NCBI RefSeq assembly: GCF_016650815.1
Contig: NZ_JAEKEZ010000033.1
Coordinates: 1 to 64,000, forward strand
Origin: Pseudomonas sp. TH31
GTDB taxonomy: Bacteria; Pseudomonadota; Gammaproteobacteria; Pseudomonadales; Pseudomonadaceae
Direction of reading: 5' to 3'
Length of the DNA stretch: 64,000 nucleotides
Shown here: in pieces, positions 35,820 to 45,116 of the stretch
Layout of the letters: every line of letters starts with the position of its first letter
Position numbering within the stretch: position 1 is the first letter of the stretch
Position numbers and translations under genes: made by a program
The notes under the pieces: generated by a model
What the model saw: the letters and a program-made list of their open reading frames with translations, nothing else
Database searches by the model: none
Told to the model about the DNA's origin: nothing

Positions 35820-37262
35820 ATGAATCAAACCTCCAGCGGACAGGCGACCGACGCCATTCGCCACGCAGACATTCTGATCATCGGCGGCGGCCTCAGCGGC
35901 GCGATGCTGGCAGCGCAGTTGTTGCGTTTGCCCGGCCGGCGTTCACTGCTGGTGATCGAACCGCGCACCGAACTCGGCCGGGGCGAGGCCTACAGCGCAG
36001 TCGAGTTGGGCCATACGCTGAATGGCAACGCGGCGCGGATGAGCGTCGACCCGGACAACGCCGATGACCTGACCCAATGGCTGACCCAGTACATCGCGGC
36101 CGGTGGCTGGCCGGAGTCGGACCAGCAGCATGTACCAGTTAGTCAGTTGTTCCCGCCTCGGGGGATTTTCGGCCTGTACGTGCAGCAACGGCTGGCCGAA
36201 GCGCAAGCGGTTGGGGCGTTGAACGGTTCGAGTGTCGAGCATGTGCGGGCTGAAGTGGTTGACCTGCAAACCCTCGATGATTCAGTGCGGTTGACCCTGA
36301 GCGACGGTCAACGCTTGCAGGGGACTTTTGCGGTGCTGGCCACCGGGATGTTCCCCGCCGCCCGCACGCCGCAGACCGAGTCCAGCGGTTTGAATGCGGC
36401 AGCGCTTGACCCGTGGGATGTCGCCGCCATGCGGCAACTGGACCCGCAGTCCACGGTGCTGATCATCGGTTCGGGCCTGACCATGGTCGATGCGGTGGTG
36501 TCGCTGGAACAGGCCGGGCATCGCGGGCCGATTGAAGTGTTCTCCCGGCATGGGTTGCTGCCGCATGTGCGGCGCCAGCCACCGGCCTGGGTGGATTTCC
36601 TGGCCGAGGACCACAGCATTCGCTCACCGCGCCAGTTGTTGCACGAGCTGCGTCGGCATTGCCGGGACGCCATCGCCCAAGGCATCGACTGGCAATCACC
36701 GCTCGACACCGTGCGGGCGCACATCGGCCGGTTGTGGAGCCAGGCGACGGACGTGCAGCGCCGGCAATTCGTGCGACACGTGCGGCCGTGGTGGGAGAGT
36801 CATCACCACCGCTCGCCACCGCTGAGTGCCGAACTGGTGGCGCGACTGCACGGGGAACGACGGTTGCGGATTCAGGCCGCATCGTTCAAGGGGTTGCAGC
36901 CTTCTTCGAACGGTGAAGTGCGCATACGAATCCGACGCCGTGGCGAAGTCGAAACGGTGGTTGTCAGCGGCGCGGCGTTGATCAACTCCAGCGGCATCGA
37001 ATATGACTGGCGCCGGGTCGCCCGACCGCTGCCACAACAGTTGCTGGCCCGTGGGCTGATCAGGCCGGGGCCGTTGGCGCTGGGGATTGCGGCGGTGGTA
37101 GACGGCGCGGTGCTGGACGCCGAGGGGCGGGTTGCCCGACGGTTGTTTGCCATGGGGCCGCCGTTGCGTGGCATGTGGTGGGAGAGTACGGCGGTGACGG
37201 ACGTGGCGAGCCAGGCCAAGGCGTTGGCGGCGCGATTGGCTGGAGGCAAAACTAAACTCTAG
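35820..37262 (+). CDS. FAD/NAD(P)-binding oxidoreductase closing the ABC operon
   Basis: A 480-residue flavoprotein of the NAD_binding_9 type. The FAD-binding GxGxxG motif is at the N-terminus (ILIIGGGLSGAMLAAQLL), with LGRGEAYSA and LNGNAARMSVDPDN following. A second Rossmann motif (VLIIGSGLTMVDAVVSLEQ) would bind NAD(P)H. Members are often found near sulfur- or siderophore-related genes but are poorly characterised. ATG 35820 is chosen because the earlier ATG at about 35809 stops after four codons. It lies 13 bases after the LivF-like gene and is probably co-transcribed, so it may reduce or oxidise the imported substrate. Confidence 0.82.
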   Translation: MNQTSSGQATDAIRHADILIIGGGLSGAMLAAQLLRLPGRRSLLVIEPRTELGRGEAYSAVELGHTLNGNAARMSVDPDNADDLTQWLTQYIAAGGWPESDQQHVPVSQLFPPRGIFGLYVQQRLAEAQAVGALNGSSVEHVRAEVVDLQTLDDSVRLTLSDGQRLQGTFAVLATGMFPAARTPQTESSGLNAAALDPWDVAAMRQLDPQSTVLIIGSGLTMVDAVVSLEQAGHRGPIEVFSRHGLLPHVRRQPPAWVDFLAEDHSIRSPRQLLHELRRHCRDAIAQGIDWQSPLDTVRAHIGRLWSQATDVQRRQFVRHVRPWWESHHHRSPPLSAELVARLHGERRLRIQAASFKGLQPSSNGEVRIRIRRRGEVETVVVSGAALINSSGIEYDWRRVARPLPQQLLARGLIRPGPLALGIAAVVDGAVLDAEGRVARRLFAMGPPLRGMWWESTAVTDVASQAKALAARLAGGKTKL

Positions 37263-37289
37263 CAAGAGAGTCTAGAGCCAGGCGAGAAA

Positions 37290-37335
37290 CCTGTGGCGAG
37301 GGGGCTTGCTCGCGCTGGACTGCGCAGCAGTCCCC
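37290..37335. repeat. REP of the GTGGCGAGGGGGCTTGCTCGC family
   Basis: A third Pseudomonas repeat type: GTGGCGAGGGGGCTTGCTCGC followed by a GGACTGCGCAGCAGTCC palindrome. It lies just after the flavoprotein gene. Confidence 0.75.
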
Positions 37336-37435
37336 TTTCTGTCCGGGATAAGGGGCCGCGTCGCGACCCAACGAGAGCAGGCTCCTCGGGCTTTCATCCC
37401 ATTCCACTCTCAACGCGGCGTACTGCCCGCCAGCT

Positions 37436-37590
37436 TGGATACCCACGAAATGTTAGCGTTCTGCGCCCAATACAACATCGTTGCCGATGTGGAAGTGATC
37501 GCCATGAGCGAGATCAACGAGGCGTTCGAGCGATTGGAGAAAGGCGAGGTACTTTATCGGTTTGTGGTGGATATGCAGCAGGGGCTTTAA
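37436..37590 (+). pseudogene. 3' remnant of a zinc alcohol dehydrogenase
   Basis: About 50 residues (THEMLAFCAQYNIVADVEVI, then SEINEAFERLEKGEVLYRFV) match the C-terminal end of YahK-type NAD(P)-dependent alcohol dehydrogenases. No catalytic or cofactor domain precedes it; repeat sequence lies upstream. It is a leftover gene tail in a 401-base gap. Confidence 0.75.
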
Positions 37591-37663
37591 GCGGCCTGGG
37601 GATGCGTGTCTCTCATCGTAGCCTTCTATCTCTTACTCAAGACGTATCAGGAATCGGAATCCC

Positions 37664-38335
37664 ATGAAAGCACTGATCTTCGGCGCCACCGGCATGGTCG
37701 GCCAAGGTGTACTGCGCGAAAGCCTGCTCGCGGCAGATGTCGAGCAGGTGGTTGTCGTCGGCCGAACGCCGGTCGAAACGACGGACCCCAAGCTGCAATC
37801 GCTGGTGGTGCCGGACTTGACCCGGCCAAGCGCAGTCGAAGGGCAGCTGCAAGGCTTCGACGCCTGCTTTTTCTGCCTGGGCGTTTCATCGTCCGGGATG
37901 GATGAAACGCAGTATTCACGCCTCACCTACGACCTCACCCTGGCAGTGGCCGAGGTGTTGGCGCGGCTCAATCCGAACATGACCTTTGTGTATGTTTCGG
38001 GCGCCGGTACTGATAGTTCCGAAAAGGGCAAGAGCATGTGGGCGCGGGTCAAGGGGCGTACCGAGAATGCGCTGCTGCGCTTGCCGTTCAAAGCGGTTTA
38101 CCTGTTTCGACCAGGGGTGATCCAGCCGTTGAATGGCGCGGTGTCCAAGACCTCGGCATATCGCTGGACTTATATCGTGATGGGGCCGTTATTGCCGCTG
38201 TTGCGCAGGCTGTTTCCCCGGCACGTCCTGACTACCGTTTCGGTCGGGCGGGCGATGTTGGGGGTTGCTCGGCATGGCGCGGCGATTGCGGTGCTGGAAG
38301 CGCCGGATATTCAGGCAGCGGCGCTCAGGGGTTAG
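37664..38335 (+). CDS. NAD(P)-binding atypical short-chain reductase
   Basis: A 223-residue Rossmann protein (MKALIFGATGMVGQGVLRES) of the atypical SDR/NmrA-like type. FVYVSGAGTDSSEKGKSMWARVKGRTE keeps a Ser and Lys near the active-site positions, but a clear YxxxK is absent. The C-terminal third carries a hydrophobic stretch (YIVMGPLLPLL). The closest look is to uncharacterised epimerase-like proteins. It is a single gene between remnants. Confidence 0.8.
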   Translation: MKALIFGATGMVGQGVLRESLLAADVEQVVVVGRTPVETTDPKLQSLVVPDLTRPSAVEGQLQGFDACFFCLGVSSSGMDETQYSRLTYDLTLAVAEVLARLNPNMTFVYVSGAGTDSSEKGKSMWARVKGRTENALLRLPFKAVYLFRPGVIQPLNGAVSKTSAYRWTYIVMGPLLPLLRRLFPRHVLTTVSVGRAMLGVARHGAAIAVLEAPDIQAAALRG

Positions 38336-38353
38336 TGAACCGGGCGCCGAACT

Positions 38354-38447
38354 CCTGTGGGAGCGAGCCTGCTCGCGAAAGTGGAGTGTCAGGTAAGGTT
38401 GATGTGGTGTGTGATGGCCTCTTCGCGAGCAGGCTCGCTCCCACAGG
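38354..38447. repeat. Paired REP hairpin, GTGGGAGCGAGCCTGC family
   Basis: Arms CCTGTGGGAGCGAGCCTGCT at 38354 and the inverse ending 38447, separated by about 42 bases. Probable transcript end for the reductase gene. Confidence 0.9.
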
Positions 38448-38562
38448 GGAGTTGTGGTGTTTGGGAGGGGGCATGCGTTATTGAGCATTTCGATCAAGCT
38501 CTCGGGCCAGATTGTTTCGTGTGTTTGCTGCAATTGGGGGACGGCCACCATTTGTGCTCGGT
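38448..38562 (-). pseudogene. Diverged copy of the Nudix gene 3' tail
   Basis: This stretch aligns with about 39252-39383, the end of the intact Nudix gene and its flank, at roughly three-quarters identity by eye. On the minus strand it reads MTEHKWW, then with a frame slip VPQLQQTHETIWPESLIEML, against MTEHKWWSVAELKETSETVW in the intact gene. No Nudix box is present. It and the intact tail bracket the orphan gene at 38757-39113. Confidence 0.75.
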
Positions 38563-38756
38563 CATTAGCTTGGTGACGAGGAGTCTGGCGGCGTTGCGTG
38601 GGCGTTTTACCAGATACTACTAGTTGTTCTAGGAGTTTCCCTATCGTATTAGGGGAATAAGTACTCTACTTTTGCGCCAGTTGAAGTTTGAATCGTACTA
38701 GTTTATTGAGCGAATTTGAACATGGGATCGCTTTATTAACCATTAGAGAGTTTTTT

Positions 38757-39113
38757 ATGGACTATGACTATACTCCGCTTGAAGATTTACTGCCGGCGCC
38801 GATTATCACTCCGTCGCAAGCCGGCGCTGTTCGCCTTAGGGATATAGTTGACGGTAATGGTTTTATCGTTGTCGATGCTTATCCAGGCATCGATGTGGGG
38901 CAGTATGTAAGCATGTGGATTACCGGTTCCGGTATATCGGGATCGGGCGCTTATGTCGAGGACGTCAACGAGCCAGTTAAGGGGGCGATTCATCCTAATT
39001 TGGCCAATGCAGATAAGGTTTATGTCCATTATGTCGTTAAGTCGGCCAAACAAGGCGGCGTGGTACTGTTTAGCTCCAAGAGAAATGAGTACAAAGTAGA
39101 TAGATCTAACTGA
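38757..39113 (+). CDS. Orphan hypothetical protein, Ig-like domain appearance
   Basis: A 118-residue acidic protein (MDYDYTPLEDLLPAPIITP...). The segment FIVVDAYPGIDVGQYVSMWI followed by a charged strand and YVHYVVKSAKQGGVVLFSSK resembles a single domain of the Ig-like repeats found in very large Pseudomonas surface proteins, but no signal peptide is present. An AGAGAG site precedes ATG 38757. The gene and its flanks are visibly richer in A and T than the surroundings, and it lies between two Nudix tails, so it is probably acquired. Function unknown. Confidence 0.6.
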   Translation: MDYDYTPLEDLLPAPIITPSQAGAVRLRDIVDGNGFIVVDAYPGIDVGQYVSMWITGSGISGSGAYVEDVNEPVKGAIHPNLANADKVYVHYVVKSAKQGGVVLFSSKRNEYKVDRSN

Positions 39114-39280
39114 GCTTGATGGCCCGGTTCCAAGGATCTTCGCAGTATTCGCTGCAAAGGACTTCGCCGAAGCCCGTTTTGCCGGACCTTTGAATGGTTG
39201 GGTTAATAACTCGATTGTTTGAAGGTCGCTTGCCGTGTGACCAGGGCAGCTCCACAGGGGATATGGGTGCTTGGGGGATC

Positions 39281-39721
39281 TCAGGCGTTTCCCAGCATTT
39301 CGATCAATCGTTCTGGCCAGACCGTTTCGCTGGTTTCTTTCAATTCGGCGACGGACCACCATTTGTGTTCGGTCATGACCAGGGCTTCATCGGCAGTCCA
39401 GCCATCGCGTGAAAGCTGTTCGCCATCGGCGCGGACGACGAAATAGTGCTCAACGGACAACACGGTCTCACCGCTGGGTAGCATCATCGTAAAGTTGCGC
39501 TCGGCTACGCAGGTGCCGACATTGTTGACCTGCAACCCCGTTTCTTCGAGCAACTCGCGAATCGCCGCCGCTTCAAAGCTTTCACCTTCCTCGACACCGC
39601 CCCCAGGCGTCGCCCAATAGTCGCGACCGTTCAGGGCATCACCCAGGTGCTGAAAACGAAACAGCAGCACCTGGCTGGAGGGATTGATGACGAGTAGCCT
39701 TGCTGCGTTGCGTTGGCGCAT
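39281..39721 (-). CDS. Nudix hydrolase
   Basis: A 146-residue nucleotide-diphosphate hydrolase. The Nudix box is complete (GVEEGE, then RELLEETGL with correct spacing) within an alpha/beta sandwich. The start MRQRNAARLLVINP at 39721 is preferred because GGAG lies nine bases upstream; longer starts lack support. The DYWATPGGGVEEGE segment is typical of ADP-ribose/NTP-type members. Substrate unknown. A half REP follows upstream near 39760-39795. Confidence 0.88.
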   Translation of the reverse strand: MRQRNAARLLVINPSSQVLLFRFQHLGDALNGRDYWATPGGGVEEGESFEAAAIRELLEETGLQVNNVGTCVAERNFTMMLPSGETVLSVEHYFVVRADGEQLSRDGWTADEALVMTEHKWWSVAELKETSETVWPERLIEMLGNA

Positions 39722-39811
39722 GAGCCGTTTCTCCATCCCTGGAAAGTGCCAGGAGGGCATGTGTGACGAGGTGGCAAGCCCGCTCGCCACAAATCCTGTG
39801 TACGTCCGTTG

Positions 39812-41185
39812 TTACGCAACCACCTGATAACAGGGTACATACGCTGCGCCACCCGGCAGTTTCATTCGGTGCTGCGCAACGAAAGCCTTGAGCAGTTGAT
39901 CCAGCGGTTGCATCACCGCCGCGTCGCCACGGATCTGATACGGCCCGTGTTCTTCGATCAGCCGAATACCCTTGTCCTTGACGTTGCCGGCAACGATGCC
40001 GGAGAACGCCCGGCGCAGGTTGGCGGCGAGTTCGTGGGCTGGCAGTTGGCGGCTCAGCTGCAGGCTGGCCATGTTTTCGTGGGTCGGGTCGAACGGGCGC
40101 TGGAAGCCCTCGTCGATCTTCAGCAGCCAGTTGAAATGGAACGCGTCGTTGCGCTCGCGGCGGAACTGCTTGACCTCTTTCAGGCCTGCGGTCATCTGCC
40201 GTGCCACTTCTGCCGGGTCGTCGATAATGATCGTGTAATGCTGCTTCGCCGCTTCACCCAGGGTGGCGCCGACGAACGCGTCCAGTTGCTCAAGGTACGG
40301 CGCCGCATGTTTCGGCCCGGTAAGGACGACCGGGAAGGGCAGGCCTTCGTTGTCCGGGTGCATCAGGATGCCCAGCAGGTACAGGAATTCCTCGGCAGTA
40401 CCGGCGCCGCCCGGGAAGATGATGATGCCGTGGCCGACGCGGACAAAAGCTTCCAGGCGTTTTTCGATGTCCGGCAGGATCACCAGTTCGTTGACGATCG
40501 GGTTTGGCGCTTCGGCGGCGATGATCCCTGGTTCGGTCAGGCCCAGGTAGCGGCCGCCGTGGATGCGCTGCTTGGCGTGGGCAATGGTCGCGCCCTTCAT
40601 TGGGCCTTTCATCACGCCGGGGCCGCAACCGGTGCAGATGTCCAGGCTGCGCAGGCCCAGTTCGTGGCCGACTTTCTTGGTGTATTTGTATTCTTCGGTG
40701 TTGATCGAGTGGCCGCCCCAGCACACGACGATCTTCGGCTCGACGCCGGGGCGCAGGGTGCGGGCGTTGCGCAACAGGTGGAAGACGTAGTCGCTGATGC
40801 CCTGGGAGGTGCTCAGGTCGATGCGTTGGGCATCGAGTTCGTTTTCGGTGTAGACGATGTCGCGCAAGGCGCTGAACAACATTTCACGGGTGCTGGCGAT
40901 CATTTCGCCGTCGACGAAGGCGTCGGCCGGGGCGTTCAGCAGTTCCAGGCGTACGCCGCGGTCTTGCTGGTGAATACGGATTTCGAAGTCCTTGTAGGCT
41001 TCGAGGATGGTCTTGGCGTTATCAACGTGGGCGCCGGTGTTGAGGATGGCCAGGGCGCACTGGCGGAAAAGGGTGTAGGTGCTGCCGGAACCGGCTTCGC
41101 TCAGTTGCTGAACTTCACGTTGGGACAGGGTTTCCAGGCTGCCTTTGGGGCTTACCGAAGCGTTGATTACTTGTCGTTGGGACAT
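39812..41185 (-). CDS. ppnN: Nucleotide 5'-monophosphate nucleosidase PpnN
   Basis: A 457-residue cytosolic enzyme that hydrolyses purine and pyrimidine nucleotides to base and ribose 5-phosphate and responds to (p)ppGpp in E. coli. The LOG-type Rossmann domain has ICTGCGPGVMKGPMKGAT and FPGGAGTAEEFLYLLG (GGxGTxxE). Flanking N-terminal (ISDYVFHLLRNARTLRPG) and C-terminal domains are those of the PpnN/YgdH family. Length matches. Single gene. Confidence 0.93.
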   Translation of the reverse strand: MSQRQVINASVSPKGSLETLSQREVQQLSEAGSGSTYTLFRQCALAILNTGAHVDNAKTILEAYKDFEIRIHQQDRGVRLELLNAPADAFVDGEMIASTREMLFSALRDIVYTENELDAQRIDLSTSQGISDYVFHLLRNARTLRPGVEPKIVVCWGGHSINTEEYKYTKKVGHELGLRSLDICTGCGPGVMKGPMKGATIAHAKQRIHGGRYLGLTEPGIIAAEAPNPIVNELVILPDIEKRLEAFVRVGHGIIIFPGGAGTAEEFLYLLGILMHPDNEGLPFPVVLTGPKHAAPYLEQLDAFVGATLGEAAKQHYTIIIDDPAEVARQMTAGLKEVKQFRRERNDAFHFNWLLKIDEGFQRPFDPTHENMASLQLSRQLPAHELAANLRRAFSGIVAGNVKDKGIRLIEEHGPYQIRGDAAVMQPLDQLLKAFVAQHRMKLPGGAAYVPCYQVVA

Positions 41186-41403
41186 TCAATGATCCTTAAA
41201 ACGATGCCATTCATAGAGGAGGAGCGACTGGCATTCGAATAATATGTATCCATGAAAGAAGATGGCACGAACTGCGGTGTCTCGCCATGTTCTCCTTTTG
41301 ATGATGAAAAGATGAAAAGGAGCCCCAGCATAGCTAAATCCTGCGATGAGGCGATAATGCCCCGCATTCTTTATTGCCCACTGACTCAAGGACGCTAGCC
41401 AAG

Positions 41404-41931
41404 ATGTTTGAAATCCAGCCGATGAATGCCGAAACCTTCCGACGCCAGACCCGGCGCAGCACGGTGATCATCGCCCTGATTTTCCTGGCGCTGGCGATGG
41501 TGCTGTCGACCGCGGCGGTGGCGCTGTTCGGCGAACCCGGCGGCGACAACCTGCGCTTCAACGTTGGCGGCGTGTTTGTCGCGGTGCTGCTGATGGCGGC
41601 GCTGATGCGCGGCAAGTTCTGGAGCCAGGCGTGGATGGCCCCAGCCGTCTACGGCTGGCGGCTCAAGCGCAGCCTGATGAGCGTCACCAACGTCATGCAC
41701 CAGGTGACGGCGGCGGTGGAGAAGGACGATCCGAGCGCCATGAAGCTGCTGCGTTTCTATCATCTGGGGTTGAGCCAGATGCATGAGCTAGACGCAAACT
41801 CCAGCGATCACAGCCAGTTGACCCGCGAGATGGATCAGCACAAGGCGCGGATGGAAGCGTTGGGCCTCGACATTGAGCAGACGCAATTGAACCCGACATG
41901 GCTTGAAGCGGTGAAGCAGTCGTCCCGGTAA
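41404..41931 (+). CDS. DUF3087 family membrane protein
   Basis: A 175-residue protein with two N-terminal membrane helices (VIIALIFLALAMVLSTAAVA, GGVFVAVLLMAALM) and a cytoplasmic helical domain (SAMKLLRFYHLGLSQMHELD). It matches DUF3087. AAGGA is found upstream of ATG 41404. Function unknown. Confidence 0.82.
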   Translation: MFEIQPMNAETFRRQTRRSTVIIALIFLALAMVLSTAAVALFGEPGGDNLRFNVGGVFVAVLLMAALMRGKFWSQAWMAPAVYGWRLKRSLMSVTNVMHQVTAAVEKDDPSAMKLLRFYHLGLSQMHELDANSSDHSQLTREMDQHKARMEALGLDIEQTQLNPTWLEAVKQSSR

Positions 41932-42031
41932 CGACTATAGTGGGGGCTGAGGTCGGGCATGGATCGGCCGATCTCTTGGTCAAGGAGGCGACCAGGAAGC
42001 ATCGCCTCTTCATCACAAATCAGGGAATGTC

Positions 42032-43609
42032 ATGGGGCATCCGTCAGTCAAAGTGCGTATTGAAAGCCTTCAGCCAACGGCGTCCTTGCTGGCCGAGCAG
42101 GTCGAGGCCAAGCTCAAGGTTCGTTATGCCGTGGTTTTGTTGGTCGCGGTGTGCCTGTCCATGTCCGCCATAGCGATTTGGGAAGGCTGGAATTCGCGTC
42201 AGTACCATCTGCATGACCAGGAAGTGGCGATGTCCAACCTCGCCCAAACCCTCGCGTCTCAGGCGCAGTCAACGATCAAACAGGCCGACACGTTGCTGTT
42301 TACCCTGGTCGATCGCGTTGAAAAGGACGGGATGGGTCAGGCACCGTATACCCGAATACAAAGTCTGCTGAGTGCGCAACGCAGTGAGCTGTCCCAGCTC
42401 CATGGTTTGTTTATCTACGACGAAAACGGGCGTTGGCTCGTCAACTCCAACGGCGCCATTGTGCCAAATGCCAATAACGCTGACCGTGAGTACTTTATCT
42501 TCCATCGTGACCATACCGACCGTGGCCCGCATATCGGTCCGTCGATAAAGAGTCGTTCGACCGACGAGTGGATCATGACGGTGTCGAGAAGGATCAATCA
42601 TTCCGACGGCAGCTTCGCCGGTGTGGCGTTGGCAACGATTTATCTCAATCATTTCCTCGCGCTGTACGACAGTATCGACCTGGGCAACAACGGCGCGATC
42701 AACCTGATTGCGGACAACGGCACCATCGTTGTGCGTCGGCCCTTCAACGAAGCCGAAGTCGGCACCAGCGTTGCCAACGGGCCGTTGTTTACCCAGTTTC
42801 TACCCGGTGCCAGCTCGGGGACGGCAACGTTCAAGTCGGTGATCGATGGCGTTGAGCGGGTGCTCGGATTTCGACGGGTGAGTGGTTATCCGCTGATCGT
42901 CTCCGCAGCCCTCAACAAGGAGGAAGTGCTGGACGGCTGGCGGCAGGAGTCCATGAACAGTGCGATTATCGTGTCACTGCTGCTGGCGTTCCTTGGTGCG
43001 CTCGGTTATCGGCTCATTCGGGTCATGAAGCAACAGAATCACATTCAAAGTGAACTGCTGGGGGCCCAGGAAAAACTCATCGAAGTTAACCGCAGTCTGG
43101 AACTGCTGGCCCTCGAAGATGCGCTGACCGGACTGTCCAATCGGCGTCAGTTCGATCTGTTCATGGTGGCGGAAATGGGCCGCTCCCGGCGCAGCCAGAC
43201 CGGTCTTGCGCTACTGATGATCGATGTCGATCACTTCAAACTGTTCAACGATCTCTACGGGCATTTGGCCGGTGATGAGTGCTTGCGCAATATCAGCGCC
43301 ATCATCAAAGACAACATCAAGCGCCCCGCAGACCTGGCGGCGCGTTATGGCGGTGAAGAGTTTGCGGTGGTGCTGCCCGGCACTGACTACGTCGGGGCTT
43401 TCCTGGTGGCGGAAAAAATCCGTCGTGCGGTTCAACTGGCGGGTATCAAGCACACTGACAGTGCCGAAGGGACGGTGACGGTCAGCCTGGGTGTCTGCGC
43501 CTACGACCCGGCGTCGCAAGCCACCTCCGACGATTTGATCGGCGCCGCCGACAAGGCGTTGTACGTGGCCAAGGCCAGTGGCCGGAACATGAGCGTCATC
43601 GCCAACTGA
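42032..43609 (+). CDS. Sensor diguanylate cyclase (dCache-GGDEF)
   Basis: Membrane sensor of 525 residues that would make cyclic di-GMP. A transmembrane helix near residues 30-50 precedes a periplasmic double-Cache domain (YFIFHRDHTDRGPHIGPSIK, WIMTVSRRINHSDGSFAGVA), then a second membrane helix (SAIIVSLLLAFLGALGYRLI). The GGDEF domain has an intact GGEEF active site and an RPAD inhibitory I-site five residues before it, so it should be active and feedback-inhibited. An AGGGA site precedes ATG 42032. The ligand is probably a small organic molecule. Confidence 0.9.
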   Translation: MGHPSVKVRIESLQPTASLLAEQVEAKLKVRYAVVLLVAVCLSMSAIAIWEGWNSRQYHLHDQEVAMSNLAQTLASQAQSTIKQADTLLFTLVDRVEKDGMGQAPYTRIQSLLSAQRSELSQLHGLFIYDENGRWLVNSNGAIVPNANNADREYFIFHRDHTDRGPHIGPSIKSRSTDEWIMTVSRRINHSDGSFAGVALATIYLNHFLALYDSIDLGNNGAINLIADNGTIVVRRPFNEAEVGTSVANGPLFTQFLPGASSGTATFKSVIDGVERVLGFRRVSGYPLIVSAALNKEEVLDGWRQESMNSAIIVSLLLAFLGALGYRLIRVMKQQNHIQSELLGAQEKLIEVNRSLELLALEDALTGLSNRRQFDLFMVAEMGRSRRSQTGLALLMIDVDHFKLFNDLYGHLAGDECLRNISAIIKDNIKRPADLAARYGGEEFAVVLPGTDYVGAFLVAEKIRRAVQLAGIKHTDSAEGTVTVSLGVCAYDPASQATSDDLIGAADKALYVAKASGRNMSVIAN

Positions 43610-43689
43610 GTTCAGACAAAGCGCTCGTAGCCTTGCTCCTGCAGTGAACAGTGCCGATCACAACGGTGCAGGTAGCGCGGCATCCGAGC

Positions 43690-44064
43690 TCACGTTGCCC
43701 GACGCAACCTCCACAACTGGAACAGCCGAATGTAAACCACCAGATTAACCGCCAGCACCACGCTGCCCAGCACCAGTTGAATCGTCGGTGTCAGTCCGGC
43801 CGGGTAAATGACCGGCAAAACGTAATGCTCGACGAAACCGCCGCCATAAACGGTTTGCCCGGCGGCCTCGCGCATCAGGTTTTCCCAATAGGTCAGCGGG
43901 CAGGTCAGGTGAAAGACTTCCACGATCACACCCCACGCGGCGGCGGGCAGGTGCCACCAGATCAGGTGGCGCCATTTGAGCACCAGCAGCCCGCCAAACA
44001 GCACGAACAGAATGAACAACAGGTGAAACAGCACCAGTCCGTCCGCGGCGATTCGGTAAAGCAT
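43690..44064 (-). CDS. DUF2784 family membrane protein
   Basis: A 124-residue protein with about four hydrophobic helices. LFHLLFILFVLFGGLLVLKW and FHLTCPLTYWENLMREAAG are DUF2784 landmarks. Function unknown. It converges with the diguanylate cyclase upstream. Confidence 0.85.
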   Translation of the reverse strand: MLYRIAADGLVLFHLLFILFVLFGGLLVLKWRHLIWWHLPAAAWGVIVEVFHLTCPLTYWENLMREAAGQTVYGGGFVEHYVLPVIYPAGLTPTIQLVLGSVVLAVNLVVYIRLFQLWRLRRAT

Positions 44065-44124
44065 GTCGACTCCCTGACTTTTTAAGTGAATCGCTGCATG
44101 TTACTCGGGCTGGTGGCCTGCGCT

Positions 44125-44991
44125 CTATCGATTCAATGCGCCCAGTACGTCTTTCAAACGCGCCACGGTGGTTTCGCCACTGCGTTGCATGGGCGCGCGC
44201 AGTTCGTCGTCGATCAAGCCTTGCAGGGCCAGGGCGGTTTTTACCGGGGCGGGGTTGGGTTCGATAAACAGGCTCTGGATCAGTGGCAGCAACCGGAAGA
44301 ATGTCGTTCGGCCAGTCGCGAGCTGGTTGTCGCGAATCTGTCGGTACAGCGCCACAAACAGCTCGGGATGCACATGGGCCGAGGCGGCGATCGCGCCTGT
44401 CGCTCCGAGGCACAAGGCGTTGAAGATTTGCGGGTCTTCGCCGCACAGTACGTCAACCTTGCCACTGGCCAGCAGTGCCAGGGTCGTCGCCTGATTGCCG
44501 CCGCAATCCTTGATTGCAACGATCCGCTCATGAGCGACGATGCTGAGCAAGGTCGCTTGCTCGAACGCCACGCCGGTACGGTAGGGGATGTCGTAGAGAA
44601 TGACCGGCACGCTGGAGGCGTCGGCGACAGTCTTGAAAAAGGCTTCGAGGCCCGCTTGGGACGGACGGATGTAATACGGCGGCGGCACGAGCAGGCCGGC
44701 CAGGGGCCGTTTCAGGATTTCGTTCTGGAACTGCAGCAACTCGGTCAGGTTGTTGCCGGCCAGACCCATGATCACCCGCTCGGCGGGCACCAACTCAAGC
44801 ACAGCGTCGAGCACCGCCAGTTGCTCATGTTTGCCCAGCGCCGCGGCTTCCCCGGTGGTGCCACAGACCACAACGCCATCCACGCCGTTTTCCAACAGAT
44901 GGCTGACCAGCCGCCGCAACCCGACGAAGTCGATGGCGCCGTGGTGAAACGGCGTGACGAGAGGGACCCAGATACCTTGAAACGATGACAT
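44125..44991 (-). CDS. DapA-family aldolase (dihydrodipicolinate synthase-like)
   Basis: A 288-residue class I aldolase. The Schiff-base lysine is in IVAIKDCGG, the catalytic tyrosine in ILYDIPYRTG, and GTTGEAAALG holds the conserved Thr pair. The Arg in PYRTG, which binds a substrate carboxylate in true DapA, is present. It stands alone and may be a second DapA for lysine/diaminopimelate or a related pyruvate aldolase. Length is normal. Confidence 0.86.
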   Translation of the reverse strand: MSSFQGIWVPLVTPFHHGAIDFVGLRRLVSHLLENGVDGVVVCGTTGEAAALGKHEQLAVLDAVLELVPAERVIMGLAGNNLTELLQFQNEILKRPLAGLLVPPPYYIRPSQAGLEAFFKTVADASSVPVILYDIPYRTGVAFEQATLLSIVAHERIVAIKDCGGNQATTLALLASGKVDVLCGEDPQIFNALCLGATGAIAASAHVHPELFVALYRQIRDNQLATGRTTFFRLLPLIQSLFIEPNPAPVKTALALQGLIDDELRAPMQRSGETTVARLKDVLGALNR

Positions 44992-45116
44992 GTTACTTCT
45001 CCTGAAGGTTGACCGATGTCGTCACCGTCAGAAGCGCAGAAGGAAAGTAAGCAGGGGAAGGGTGCCCGTCGCGCTCAATGTCCTGTCAGCTCATCTGACG
45101 GGACAGCGCGCCCCGG

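Noticed and set aside
39809..41242. A 477-codon plus-strand frame opposite ppnN
   Set aside because: Shadow of PpnN, which has full family motifs on the minus strand.
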